A DNA stretch of 64,000 nucleotides from Stutzerimonas stutzeri (GTDB lineage Bacteria > Pseudomonadota > Gammaproteobacteria > Pseudomonadales > Pseudomonadaceae): contig DDKB01000009.1 of NCBI GenBank assembly GCA_002339675.1, forward strand, positions 1 through 64,000, written 5' to 3'. Below the pieces are notes generated by a model. That model was not told where the DNA came from. It did no database searches and saw nothing but the letters and a program-made list of their open reading frames with translations. Positions 34,794-43,715 of the stretch are shown piece after piece. Positions within the stretch are counted from its first letter, which is position 1; the number at the start of each line of letters is the position of its first letter. The translations under genes were made by a program, and so were the position numbers.

Positions 34794-36755
34794 TCAGGTA
34801 CCGATGATGCCCCCATCGTTCTTGGTAATGAGCACCGTCGAGGCGCGCGGGCGGGTCTTGCCATCACTGGCCGGGAAGCTCAGCTCAGGATGTTGGATAT
34901 TGATCCACATGGCGCGGTAGTCCGGGCTCCAGGTGATGCCGGTGATCTCGCAGCCGCGCGGGCCGACCAGAAAGCGCCTGACTTCGCGCGTGCGCGGGTC
35001 GGCGCAGAGCAGCTGGTTGGTGCCCATGGCCTGCATCGCAGGCTCGTTGTCGCCGTAGTCGGTCTCGATCCACAGCCGACCTGCCCCGTCGAACGCCAAG
35101 CCGTCGGGCGAGGAAAAGATATCGCCATTGATGGTGCCGGTGAGGTTGGGCGGTACCGGCTGGCCGGTGGCGTCGAGGGCGCCGGGCTGTTCGCCGGCCA
35201 ACAGGAAGACCTCCCAGGTAAAGGCCGTGGCGGTCGGGTCAGCGTATTTCTCGTTCCAGCGCAGGATTTGCCCGTGCAGGTTGTTCGGCCGCGGGTTGGC
35301 CTTGTCGGTCGGTTGCTTCACGCCGCGGCCGTCGTTGTTGGTGAGGGTCACGTAGACCTCGCGGCTGCGCGGATGCACCGCTACCCACTCCGGACGATCC
35401 ATCGGGGTCGCGCCCGCCTGGTCGGCAGCGGCGCGTGCGTTGAGCAATACCTCGGCCTGATCGGCAAAACCGTTCTCCACCGTGAGCCCGTTCTGGCCGT
35501 GCACCAGCGCCAGCCATTCGCCGCTGCCGTCGGCGTTGAAACGCGCCACGTAGAGCGTGCCGCTGTCGAGCAGCTGGCGGTTGGCCTCATCAGCGCCCGG
35601 CACGTAGCGGCCGGCGGGGACGAACTTGTAGACGTACTCGCCCTTGGTGTCGTCGCCCGAGTAGAACGCCATGCGGCCGTCCTCGCCCAGCGACAGCACC
35701 GAGCATTCGCGGCAGTAGCGGCCGAACGCAGTGCGCTTGACCGGCTTGCTCTGCGGGTCGAACGGGTCGACCTCGACCACCCAACCGAAGCGATTCGGTT
35801 CGTTCACGTAGCCGCCGTGGGGTTGCGACGGATCCGGTGTGGCGTTGAAACGCGGGTCGGCGGTTTCCCAACCGTAGAGTTTGCTCAAGCCTTCGCCAGC
35901 AACGCCGTAGCGCTTGTGCGACCTGCGCGTGGCCAGGTCGGCCGCGTCATGATTGACGAAGTAGTTGTGCCAGTTCTCTTCGCAGATCAGGTAGGTGCCC
36001 CAGGGCGTGAAGCCGCTGGAGCAATTGTTGACCGTCCCGATGATTTCGCGTCCGCTCGGGTCGGCAACGGTCTTCAGCGCCTCGTGGCCGGCCAGCGGGC
36101 CGCCGACTGCCATGGGCGTCATCGCCGAGAGGCGGCGGTTGTAGCGCGACGGCATGACCCGCTGCCACTCGCCCTCGGCATCCTTCTTCACCTCGATGAT
36201 GCTCAGGCCGTGGGCCGCCTGCTCCTTGCGTACCTCGTCCAGCGGGCGCTTGCCGTCGACGAAGGTCATGCCGTTGGGGTGCAGCGGTGGGTTGACGTAT
36301 TCGTGGTTGATCACCAGCAGGCCATGGCTGTCAGGCGCATCGGGGAACGGAAAGAAATGCATGCCGTCATGGTTGTCGCCGGCCTGTTTGAGCTGGGCCT
36401 GCCAGTCGTCGCTGGCGTCCGGGTTCCACGCTGGCGCATCGGCCAGCACGGCGTCGCCCCAGGAAAAGAAAGTGCGCGCGCTGTAACCGGGCGCGACCTG
36501 CACGCGGTCGAATGTCGGGTCGAGCTGGGTGGGAATCCCGCTGAAGCCGATCAGCGAATCGGACTGCCCGGCGCTACGGCAGGCGCTCAGCGTGCCGCCG
36601 AGAAAGCCCAGCGCGGCCAGGCCCATGCTGCCCTTGAGCAGGTTGCGCCGGCCATGGTCGACCAGCTGCCCGAGCGAGGGATTGGCACTGGGGTTGATCG
36701 CCTGATCGTCGAGGGCGGAAAGGTTGGCGTGGAAACTCTGAAAATCCTGTTTCAT
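34794..36755 (-). CDS. phoX: PhoX-family (DUF839) Tat-exported alkaline phosphatase
   Basis: A 653-residue protein. A twin-arginine signal (RRNLLKG near residue 36, followed by AALGFLGGTLSAC) directs it to the periplasm. The beta-propeller DUF839 domain has the PhoX features VINHEY, RYNRRLSAM, LICEENWHNYF and the late LAFDGAGRLWIETDYGDN. PhoX enzymes use calcium and iron to release phosphate from organic esters. It is the last gene of the phytase/TonB cluster (35 bases after tonB), which places it as the final dephosphorylation step. A GC hairpin at about 34750-34780 may end the transcript. Confidence 0.93.
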   Translation of the reverse strand: MKQDFQSFHANLSALDDQAINPSANPSLGQLVDHGRRNLLKGSMGLAALGFLGGTLSACRSAGQSDSLIGFSGIPTQLDPTFDRVQVAPGYSARTFFSWGDAVLADAPAWNPDASDDWQAQLKQAGDNHDGMHFFPFPDAPDSHGLLVINHEYVNPPLHPNGMTFVDGKRPLDEVRKEQAAHGLSIIEVKKDAEGEWQRVMPSRYNRRLSAMTPMAVGGPLAGHEALKTVADPSGREIIGTVNNCSSGFTPWGTYLICEENWHNYFVNHDAADLATRRSHKRYGVAGEGLSKLYGWETADPRFNATPDPSQPHGGYVNEPNRFGWVVEVDPFDPQSKPVKRTAFGRYCRECSVLSLGEDGRMAFYSGDDTKGEYVYKFVPAGRYVPGADEANRQLLDSGTLYVARFNADGSGEWLALVHGQNGLTVENGFADQAEVLLNARAAADQAGATPMDRPEWVAVHPRSREVYVTLTNNDGRGVKQPTDKANPRPNNLHGQILRWNEKYADPTATAFTWEVFLLAGEQPGALDATGQPVPPNLTGTINGDIFSSPDGLAFDGAGRLWIETDYGDNEPAMQAMGTNQLLCADPRTREVRRFLVGPRGCEITGITWSPDYRAMWINIQHPELSFPASDGKTRPRASTVLITKNDGGIIGT

Positions 36756-36790
36756 TCACTGGCTCGTCTGGCAAATGGATCTGCTGCGCA

Positions 36791-37623
36791 TCACTGGATG
36801 CGGTAATGAAAGGTGTTCTTCACTTCGGGAACAGTCACGGCGCGGCCGTCGACGATCCGCGGCTGATAGCGAAAGCTTTTCGCAGCCGTCAGCGATGGCC
36901 GGATGAACAGCGGATGGCAATCCTCCAGGGCCTTCGGGTTTTCGATCCGCCCCTGCGGGTTGACCGAGTAACTCACCGTGCAGCTGCCTTCGATGCCCTT
37001 GTCCAGTGCACGCGCGGATAGTCCGGCGCGTCCTTGGCGATCGGCAGGTACTGGCGGCTGGCAGCTGCGGCGGCCTCAGCCTGTCGCGCGCGTTCGGCGG
37101 CGGCAGCTGCTTCGGCCCGAGCCGCCTGCTCGCGCTGTTGCGCCTCGCGCGCCAGCTGCTCGCGACGCTCGGCTTCGAGCCGTTCCTGCCGCTCACGCTG
37201 GCGTTTTTGCTCGCGCTGCTCGTCGCGTAGACGTTGCTGCTCCAGGCGCGCCGCCTCTTCCTGCTTTTTCTGCTCGGCTCGCTTGAATGCCAGCTCGGCC
37301 TGTTCGAGCCGATGCTGTTCGATTCGCGGATCCACCTGCGGTTCCTGGAGCACCGGCTCGATGGCTGCCTCGACCGGCTCGGGCACGGGCTCTGGTTCGA
37401 CGGGCGCCTCGAGGACCGGCTGCGGCGCGGGCAGGCTGACCAGCTGGGTCTTGAGCACCTGCGTAGAACTGGGTGGCGTCAGTTCGGGCGTCCAGCCGTG
37501 CAGCAACAGACCGAACACCGCGGCATGCAACGCGATCGTCACCGTCGCCGCGCTGGCATGGCTGCGCCATTGCGGTCGAGCCACCGGAAAGCTGCTGGGC
37601 AGCGGCATGCTCAAGCTGCTCAT
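36791..37623 (-). pseudogene. tonB: TonB-like energy transducer with a frameshift before the C-terminal domain
   Basis: The N-terminal part (about 210 residues) has one membrane segment (AATVTIALHAAVFGLLLHGW), a proline/glutamate-rich stretch and a highly charged coiled coil (RQRERQERLEAERREQ), as in TonB/TolA proteins. The read-through frame ends at 36973 in non-conserved residues. The conserved TonB C-terminal box continues in the next frame to a stop at 36791 (GSCTVSYSVNPQGRIENP, then KSFRYQPRIVDGR and VKNTFHYRIQ). The shift lies near 37008-37016, where one base is missing from the expected PRRAL codons. This could be a real mutation, a programmed shift or a sequencing error. The gene overlaps exbD by 4 bases. 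Confidence 0.85.
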
Positions 37624-38081
37624 GGTGCGGGCTGCCCGGGTGGCGCCTCGGTGATCAGGCCGAGATTGACCACCCCGCCACGTTGCAGCTCGGCGATGCC
37701 GGCCACCACGCGGCCGTAGTCCGCCGCTTCATCGGCGCGCACGTAGACCTGGGTGTCGCCGCGCTCGGCGATGATCGCCGCGACCTTCTCGCGCATCTCC
37801 TCGAGGTCGATGGCGCTGTCGGTCTGGTCCTCGGCGTTCAGCTCGCTGCCCAGGTTCCAGTAGAAGCCGCCATCGGCCTTGACCGAGAGCGTGAGGATCT
37901 GCCGCTCGTTCTCGGTGGGCATCGCCTCGGCGGCGACCTTGGGCAGCTCGATCTTCACGCCCTGCACCAGCATCGGCGCGGTGACCATGAAGATCACCAG
38001 CAGCACCAGCATCACGTCGATGTAGGGCACCACGTTCATTTCGGCCTTGGGGCCATGTTTGCGCTGCGGTTTGACCAGCAT
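37620..38081 (-). CDS. exbD: ExbD/TolR-family biopolymer transport protein
   Basis: A 153-residue protein with one N-terminal membrane segment containing the proton-path aspartate (MNVVPYIDVMLVLLVIFMVTAP, D near residue 25) and a periplasmic domain. This is the standard ExbD/TolR plan. AAGGGAG lies before the ATG at 38081. It is 13 bases downstream of exbB and overlaps tonB by 4 bases, so it belongs to a dedicated ExbB-ExbD-TonB motor of the phytase cluster. Exb or Tol identity is decided by this context. Confidence 0.9.
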   Translation of the reverse strand: MLVKPQRKHGPKAEMNVVPYIDVMLVLLVIFMVTAPMLVQGVKIELPKVAAEAMPTENERQILTLSVKADGGFYWNLGSELNAEDQTDSAIDLEEMREKVAAIIAERGDTQVYVRADEAADYGRVVAGIAELQRGGVVNLGLITEAPPGQPAP

Positions 38082-38094
38082 GGCGAGGCTCCCT

Positions 38095-38802
38095 TCAGGC
38101 GGCTGCGGCGATGCTCGGCGACCCGGCATGCAGGCGGCGATGCAAGCGCGCCTGCAGTTCATTGGCAAAGCTGTAGTAACGCGCGCTTAGGGTCTGGCCG
38201 CGGGCGGAGAAGCGGTTGTAGGCCATCACCGCCGGTATCGCGGCAAACAGGCCAATGGCCGTGGCGATCAGCGCTTCGGCGATGCCCGGCGCGACGGTGG
38301 ACAGCGTCGCCTGCTGCACCATGGACAGCCCGAGGAAGGAATTCATGATCCCCCAGACGGTGCCGAACAGGCCGATGTAGGGGCTGACCGAGCCGACCGT
38401 GGCGAGGAACTGCAGGCCGCTTTCGAGCCGCTCTTCCTGCTCGGCGATGGCCACGTACAGACTCCGCTCGACGCCTTCGATAACGGCTTCGGGGGCGATA
38501 CCCGGCTGGCGCTGCAACTGGCTGAATTCCTGATAGCCGGCAAGAAAAATGCGCTGCAACGCCGCTTCGCGGGGGAGCGACTGCTCATTGCCCTCGCGAT
38601 AGAGCTGGGTCAGTTCGCCGCCACTGCGAAAGCGCTGCAGGAAGCTTTTCAGCAGCCGTTCGCTGCGGCGCAGCGCGGCGCAGCGTTGGATGATCAGGTA
38701 CCAGCTGGCGACGGACGCCAACACCAGGGTCGCCATCACCAGCTGCACCACCAGGCTGGCTTCGCTGATCAGGCCCAAGACCGACATGTGTTCGCTTTGC
38801 AT
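38095..38802 (-). CDS. exbB: ExbB/TolQ-family motor protein
   Basis: A 235-residue protein with three membrane segments and the conserved MotA/ExbB domain (LQFLATVGSVSPYIGLFGTVWGIM, then IAEALIATAIGLFAAIPAVM). With ExbD it forms the proton-driven motor for TonB. I chose the ATG at 38802 because GGAGGA stands 6 bases before it. It is 99 bases after the phytase gene. A CTGTCAT heptamer (38865-38871, read on the minus strand) lies in that gap and might be half of a Pho box. Confidence 0.9.
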   Translation of the reverse strand: MQSEHMSVLGLISEASLVVQLVMATLVLASVASWYLIIQRCAALRRSERLLKSFLQRFRSGGELTQLYREGNEQSLPREAALQRIFLAGYQEFSQLQRQPGIAPEAVIEGVERSLYVAIAEQEERLESGLQFLATVGSVSPYIGLFGTVWGIMNSFLGLSMVQQATLSTVAPGIAEALIATAIGLFAAIPAVMAYNRFSARGQTLSARYYSFANELQARLHRRLHAGSPSIAAAA

Positions 38803-38901
38803 CTGTATTCCTCCGGCCGTCCCATGCAACGGCGCTCATTGGATTGCATTGGGGTTACGTTTCGATGACAGCGCGGCGTAACCCGACAGGTCACGCCAGG
38901 G

Positions 38902-40830
38902 TCAGTCCAGCCCCAGCGCTTCGGCGATCGCCGTCCACGGCACGTACTTGTAGTTCTGGGCGCCCTCGGGCATGCGCTTGCGGCCGTCTTGCACCACCAG
39001 CATGCCGCGACTCCAGATGCCGCCGAGGTTGGCCGAGGTGACTTCCAGGCCATCGGTTTCCGAGGCGCCGTCGATGCCCCGCTCAGCATTCAGGCCGACG
39101 CGGAAGGCGCCGCGCACGGCATAGGGCGCGTGCGCATCGAGCACCAGGTAGCTGTCGTTACCCTGGCTGGACACCACCAGGTAATCGCCGGCCGTACCGC
39201 TGTAGATGGCCATGCCTTCCACGTCGGCGTGCAGCGGGCCGCCCACATCGATGACCTTTTCCGGCGCCGCCGCGTCGCGGTGCAGATCCAGCGTCCACAC
39301 CGCCGCGTCTTCCTCGCCCACGAACAGGCGCTGGTTGCGGTCATCGGCGACGCAGCCTTCGGGCTGGCTGCTCAGCTTGAATTCGCGCACCTGCTCGCCG
39401 TGCGGCGAACCGCTCGAACCGTCGAGGCGGTACTGCAGGAAGGTGCCGTCCTTGTCGTTGGCAATGGCATGGATCGCGCCCTGAGGATCCTTGAACAGGC
39501 ACAGGCCGTAGATCTCACGGAACGGCGTGTCGATCTCACCGATGGCGCTGACCTGGCCGCTGCGCGGCTCGATGGCGAACAGGTGCAGGCTGTTGTGATC
39601 GCGATTGCTCGCCACCGCCAGATCGACCCGCTTGCCGCCAAGGGCAAAGCCGGTGCGCACATCGACGTTGTTCAACCGCCCCACCGGCAGGTACTGCAGC
39701 TGCTTGCCCGACAGGTCGTAAACCGCTAGCCCGCCTTTCTTGTCAGTGCCGAGCACACGGCTGCTGGACGGGTCCGCCGCGTTGACCCAGATCGCCGGAT
39801 CATCCGCCGCATCGCCCAAGTGCGGCACCGGATCGGTCTGCACCATCGCCGGCAGCATCGGAATCACCAGCGTCGCGGCCGGCGCTTCTGGTTGCCAGTC
39901 CAGGCGCGCGAGATGCGCCCCGCGTTCGTCGGTCAGCAGCAGGTCGAGCCCCTGCTCGCCCAGTCGCGCGCTCATCTGTTCCGGCTCGTCGAACCCCTCT
40001 AGCGGAATCACCGCATGATTGCGCCAGGCATCGCCGTCACGCCCGTACAGGTTTAATGCGCCCGCCTCCGGGTCCAGCGCCAACATGCCGCCCGGCACCA
40101 GCGCCATGCCGGCAGCGGCTTCGGCGATGCCGCCGAACGGCTGCACGATGTCCACGGGCTGGCGCAGCAACGGCGCTTCGGCGTCGGCAGCATAACGCCA
40201 GAAGCCGACGTTTTCCTCGTTCACCACCAACTCGCCGGTCCGGTCGTCGACCTGGCAGTAGCTGCTTTCCGGTGGCAGGCTCAGGCCCCGTACGCGCTTT
40301 GGCGTCGCCAGTAACCGCTGCCCCGCCGCCACCAACCACTGCTCGCCGATGCCTTCTTCACCGACCAGGAACAGGTAGCCGTTGCGCCCGGCGTCGCGAT
40401 ACAGACACAGCCCTTCGATGGCGAAGCGGGTCTTCGGCACGTATAGCGGCTGGCTCCACCGATGCTGGAGATCGAGCCCGAGCAGCACGGCCTGCTGACG
40501 CTTGCGGTCGAGGGTGGCGACCAGCAGGCCGTCCTTGCTGACACGGTGGTCCAGGCCCTCAAAGCGGCCTTTGAAGGCTGTGAGTCGCGCACCCTGTGCG
40601 TTCAGCAATTCCATGCCGCGCGAATCCGGGCGAACCAGCAGCTGCGAAGCACCCGGCCAGAACTTATCGGCACCGATCAACTGGGCGCTTTCAGCGTCCA
40701 CGGGCGTGGCACTCGCTATACGCAGGTGCGGGGTGGCCTGGTCGGCCGATGGCTGACCGGCTCCGGACTGACAGGCGGCCAGGGCAACGCAAAGGCTCAG
40801 CCAGAGGGGTTTAAACGAAGTTACGTCCAT
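38902..40830 (-). CDS. Beta-propeller 3-phytase lipoprotein with duplicated domain
   Basis: A 642-residue lipoprotein (signal peptide with the lipobox LAAC, residues 17-20). The C-terminal half (about 300-640) is a complete beta-propeller phytase: DDPAIWVNAADPSSSRVLGTDKKGGL, then RLNNVDVRTGF, DPQGAIHAI and the late VYSGTAGDYLVVSSQG-like IYSGTAGDYLVVSSQGNDS. The N-terminal half has a weaker repeat of the same fold (IGADKFWPGASQLL, then FAIEGLCLYRD) and lacks the full metal-binding set. It removes phosphate from phytate. Its place between the TonB receptor and the ExbBD-TonB-PhoX genes fits uptake and hydrolysis of phytate or its products. Confidence 0.93.
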   Translation of the reverse strand: MDVTSFKPLWLSLCVALAACQSGAGQPSADQATPHLRIASATPVDAESAQLIGADKFWPGASQLLVRPDSRGMELLNAQGARLTAFKGRFEGLDHRVSKDGLLVATLDRKRQQAVLLGLDLQHRWSQPLYVPKTRFAIEGLCLYRDAGRNGYLFLVGEEGIGEQWLVAAGQRLLATPKRVRGLSLPPESSYCQVDDRTGELVVNEENVGFWRYAADAEAPLLRQPVDIVQPFGGIAEAAAGMALVPGGMLALDPEAGALNLYGRDGDAWRNHAVIPLEGFDEPEQMSARLGEQGLDLLLTDERGAHLARLDWQPEAPAATLVIPMLPAMVQTDPVPHLGDAADDPAIWVNAADPSSSRVLGTDKKGGLAVYDLSGKQLQYLPVGRLNNVDVRTGFALGGKRVDLAVASNRDHNSLHLFAIEPRSGQVSAIGEIDTPFREIYGLCLFKDPQGAIHAIANDKDGTFLQYRLDGSSGSPHGEQVREFKLSSQPEGCVADDRNQRLFVGEEDAAVWTLDLHRDAAAPEKVIDVGGPLHADVEGMAIYSGTAGDYLVVSSQGNDSYLVLDAHAPYAVRGAFRVGLNAERGIDGASETDGLEVTSANLGGIWSRGMLVVQDGRKRMPEGAQNYKYVPWTAIAEALGLD

Positions 40831-40925
40831 GGTTTTTCCATTCAGCAGCCGCTGACCGGCACCGGTCCGAAGGGGAACGAAGCGGCGTCGGGGCGGCATA
40901 AAAGTGAAGTCGGTAAGGTTCGGGA

Positions 40926-43406
40926 TCAGAAATGCGTCAGGGTCAGGCCGAGCTTGTAGGTCGGGCCGTACTCTTCGTACTGGGCGTTGTAGTTGCTGCG
41001 CCCGGTGTAGACGAAGTAGGACTCGTCGGTGAGGTTCAGCGCCTCGAACGTCACCTGCAGGTTCGGCGTGATGAAGTAGCCGGCTTTGAAGTCGAGAAAC
41101 AGCTGCTCGTCGGCGTAGAGGTCATGCGCCTCGTCATCGATGCCGGACACCTCGGCCAGGTATTCGGACTTGTAGTTGGCTGCCAGCCGCATGTTGAAGA
41201 CGTCGTTTTCCCAGCCGACCATCAGGTTGCCGACGGTGTCGGAATGGTTCGGCAGGTCGATGCTGCGACGGCTGCCCTGCCCCTCGATATCCGCGTCGGA
41301 CTTGCTGAACGTGGCGTTGGCACCGAGCAATACGCCGTTCCAGGGCGCCGGCAGCCAGTCGAGCTTTTGCGAGTAGGACAGCTCGACACCGTAGAGCTTG
41401 GCACTGCTGCCGTTCTCGTAACTCAGCGCCTGGTCGAAGTCAGCCCACTGGCCGGTGCCGGCCACGTCGGTGTTGTAAATGAAGTTGTCGATGTCCTTGT
41501 AGAAAAGGTACGCCGACACCGCGCCGGCGCGGCCCATGTAGTGCTCGATGCCGAGGTCGTAGTTCATCGACTCCAGCGGCTTGAGATCAGGATTGCCGAA
41601 CTCCGCTTCGTCGCCGTCGATGACGAAGCCGGGCGCCAGCTGCTCGAAGGTGGGCCGCACCACCGTGTTGGTCCAGGCGGCGCGCAGCTGGGTGTCGTCG
41701 GTCAGCTGGTAGCGCACATGCAGGCCGGGCAGCCAATGGTCGTAGCGGTTATCGCTGGAGATGGATTCGAACTCGCCTTCTCGGATGCCGGTGCCCTTGG
41801 CGCTGAACTCGGTGCCCTCGTAGCGCAGGCCGGCGATGATGCGCCACTTGTCCAGGTCCAGGGTGTTCATGAAGTAGGCGGCGTTGATATCTTCGCTCAT
41901 GTCGAAGTCGCCGATGCGCGACTCTTCTTCGTCCCGGAACGCGCTCGCGTCCAGGCCGCCGATGAGGTCTTCAAGGGCGCCGGCGCTGATGCCTGGTCCG
42001 AAACGGCCGAGGCCGTAGTCGACGGCGCCGTGCTGGTAGTCGGCCAGGGTCAGGTCGTCGAAATCATCGTAGGCCCAGATGTCGACGTCGTTGGTCTTTT
42101 CGCGTCGGCTCAGCTTGCCGCCGAACTTGAACTGCGAAGCGTAGCCCTGGATGTCGTACTCGCGGGCCAGGTCCAGGCGGATGTTCTTCTCCTTGTCGCG
42201 GGCGTCGCTCTCCTCCCACTCCACCTCGTCGAGCTCGAAGCTGGCGGGATCGTAGAAGGACGGATCTACGTTCAGACGCGGTTTGGTGGTGCTGGAAAAA
42301 CCAACGTCAGCGAAGTCGCCTTCGAAGGTTGCGCTGGAAATGCCGCCCGGGTTGCGCTCGCGCGCCTCGCTGTAGCCGACCTGCCCGCTGAGCGTCCAGA
42401 GGCCCATCATCCGCTCGCCACCGAACACGTAGGACTGGATGGTCTGGGTTTCCTCGCGGGACTTGATCTCGCGCCAGCCCTCGGCATCGCCCAGCTCGCC
42501 GGCCAGCTGCGCATCCTCGAACTCGACCCCGGCGGCGTTGCGGGTTTCGCTGTCCTTGAAGCGGCTATAGAGGGTGCGCAGGTAGTAGCTGCTGACGTCG
42601 TCGGGCTGGTAGTCGAAGTTCAGGCCGACCCCGGCGCGTTCGCGGGTGATCTCGTAGTCGCGCTGCTCGAACTCCTCCAACCGGGCGCCGTCCTCGAAAT
42701 CCCACTTGCCGCCGGTTTCGACGTTGTCGGAGCCGAAGTCACGCTCCTGCCAGCTCAGGGCGGCGGCGACACCGAAGTTGTCCACGCCATCACCGAGGCT
42801 GAAGCGGTTGCTGAACGCGCCGGAGAACTTGGGGCTGGTCTTGCCGACGTTCTCGTCGTAGCTGCCCTCGGTGCTGAGGCTGTAGAACAGGCCGTCATGG
42901 TCGAACGCCGACAGGCTTTCTACCTCGATGGTGCCGCCGAGGGAGTTGGCGTCCATGTCCGGGGTCAGCGTCTTGACCACCGAGAGTGACTGCACCAGTT
43001 CGGAGGGCAGCACGTCCAGCGCCACGGCGCGACGGCCGCTTTCCGGCGAGGGCACCAGGGTGCCGTTGATGGTGACGCTGTTCAGGTCCGGCGCGATACC
43101 GCGCACGCTGACGAAGCGGCCTTCGCCCTGGTCGCGCTCGACCGAAAGGCCCGGGATGCGCTGCAAGGCTTCGGCGGCGTTGTCGTCCGGCAGTTGGCCG
43201 ATACCGTCGGCGTGGACCACGCTCTTCACGCTGTCTGAGTTGCGTTGTTCCTTCAATGCTTCGTCGAGGCTGACGGCCTGGCCGATCACTTCGACGTGTT
43301 CCATGACAAGCGGCTCCTCGGCCCAGGCCGAACCGGCGCTGATGGCCAGGGCCAGCAGGCTGATGCGGAACCCTGCATGGCGGATGCCGCTGCGGTATGT
43401 GCTCAT
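40926..43406 (-). CDS. TonB-dependent outer-membrane receptor (phytate/phosphate-linked)
   Basis: An 826-residue receptor with a signal peptide (cleaved after SAWA, about residue 30). The TonB box-like stretch EHVEVIGQ is followed by the plug (IPGLSVERDQGEGRFVSVRG, then LGGTIEVES). A 22-strand barrel ends in a C-terminal phenylalanine (LTLTHF). The plug type is one of those used for non-iron substrates. Its neighbours (phytase, PhoX and a private ExbBD-TonB) suggest it takes up a phosphorylated inositol or a product of the phytase. The ATG at 43406 follows GGGGGA. Confidence 0.92.
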   Translation of the reverse strand: MSTYRSGIRHAGFRISLLALAISAGSAWAEEPLVMEHVEVIGQAVSLDEALKEQRNSDSVKSVVHADGIGQLPDDNAAEALQRIPGLSVERDQGEGRFVSVRGIAPDLNSVTINGTLVPSPESGRRAVALDVLPSELVQSLSVVKTLTPDMDANSLGGTIEVESLSAFDHDGLFYSLSTEGSYDENVGKTSPKFSGAFSNRFSLGDGVDNFGVAAALSWQERDFGSDNVETGGKWDFEDGARLEEFEQRDYEITRERAGVGLNFDYQPDDVSSYYLRTLYSRFKDSETRNAAGVEFEDAQLAGELGDAEGWREIKSREETQTIQSYVFGGERMMGLWTLSGQVGYSEARERNPGGISSATFEGDFADVGFSSTTKPRLNVDPSFYDPASFELDEVEWEESDARDKEKNIRLDLAREYDIQGYASQFKFGGKLSRREKTNDVDIWAYDDFDDLTLADYQHGAVDYGLGRFGPGISAGALEDLIGGLDASAFRDEEESRIGDFDMSEDINAAYFMNTLDLDKWRIIAGLRYEGTEFSAKGTGIREGEFESISSDNRYDHWLPGLHVRYQLTDDTQLRAAWTNTVVRPTFEQLAPGFVIDGDEAEFGNPDLKPLESMNYDLGIEHYMGRAGAVSAYLFYKDIDNFIYNTDVAGTGQWADFDQALSYENGSSAKLYGVELSYSQKLDWLPAPWNGVLLGANATFSKSDADIEGQGSRRSIDLPNHSDTVGNLMVGWENDVFNMRLAANYKSEYLAEVSGIDDEAHDLYADEQLFLDFKAGYFITPNLQVTFEALNLTDESYFVYTGRSNYNAQYEEYGPTYKLGLTLTHF

Positions 43407-43472
43407 GAACAATCCCCCGAACGCTGATTACCGGGTCCATCCCGGAACTGCAGCGGACGGTAGGGTCGGGAT

Positions 43473-43490
43473 ATGGCGGTTCTGTGACAG
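43473..43490 (-). promoter_or_regulatory. Candidate Pho box before the TonB receptor gene
   Basis: Read on the minus strand: CTGTCAC-AGAA-CCGCCAT. This matches the PhoB box (CTGTCAT-N4-CTGTCAT) at 6 of 7 and 5 of 7 positions with exact 4-base spacing. It lies 67 bases upstream of the receptor start. A possible -10 (TACCGT) begins 11 bases after it, as in PhoB-controlled promoters. It would place the phytase cluster under phosphate control. Confidence 0.6.
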
Positions 43491-43715
43491 GGGGTGGGGC
43501 TGGGGCGCCAGCGGGGGCTTATTGGGGGAGTTTTGGGGAGGAGTTGAGCTGATATGACCCGTGCGTGGCTCGAAGTGCAACGAACAGCCTCCGTAGGGTG
43601 GGCTTAGCCCACCAGTAGCAGGTTTCATTCCGTCACGCTGGGCCGAACGCGGGGGTGAGGCAGGTGTGAGGTAGCGGTTCTTGCCGCTGCTCGTTTTCGC
43701 GCGATCCTCGGCGCT

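Noticed and set aside
34665..36806. A 713-residue open frame on the plus strand
   Set aside because: It is antisense to phoX over nearly all its length and results from high GC content; the minus-strand phoX has a Tat signal and family motifs.
38865..38871. CTGTCAT before exbB as a full Pho box
   Set aside because: Only one half-site fits well; the expected second heptamer matches at three of seven positions.
40932..42989. A 685-residue open frame on the plus strand
   Set aside because: It lies antisense to the TonB-dependent receptor, which has plug and barrel features; the frame has no family resemblance.
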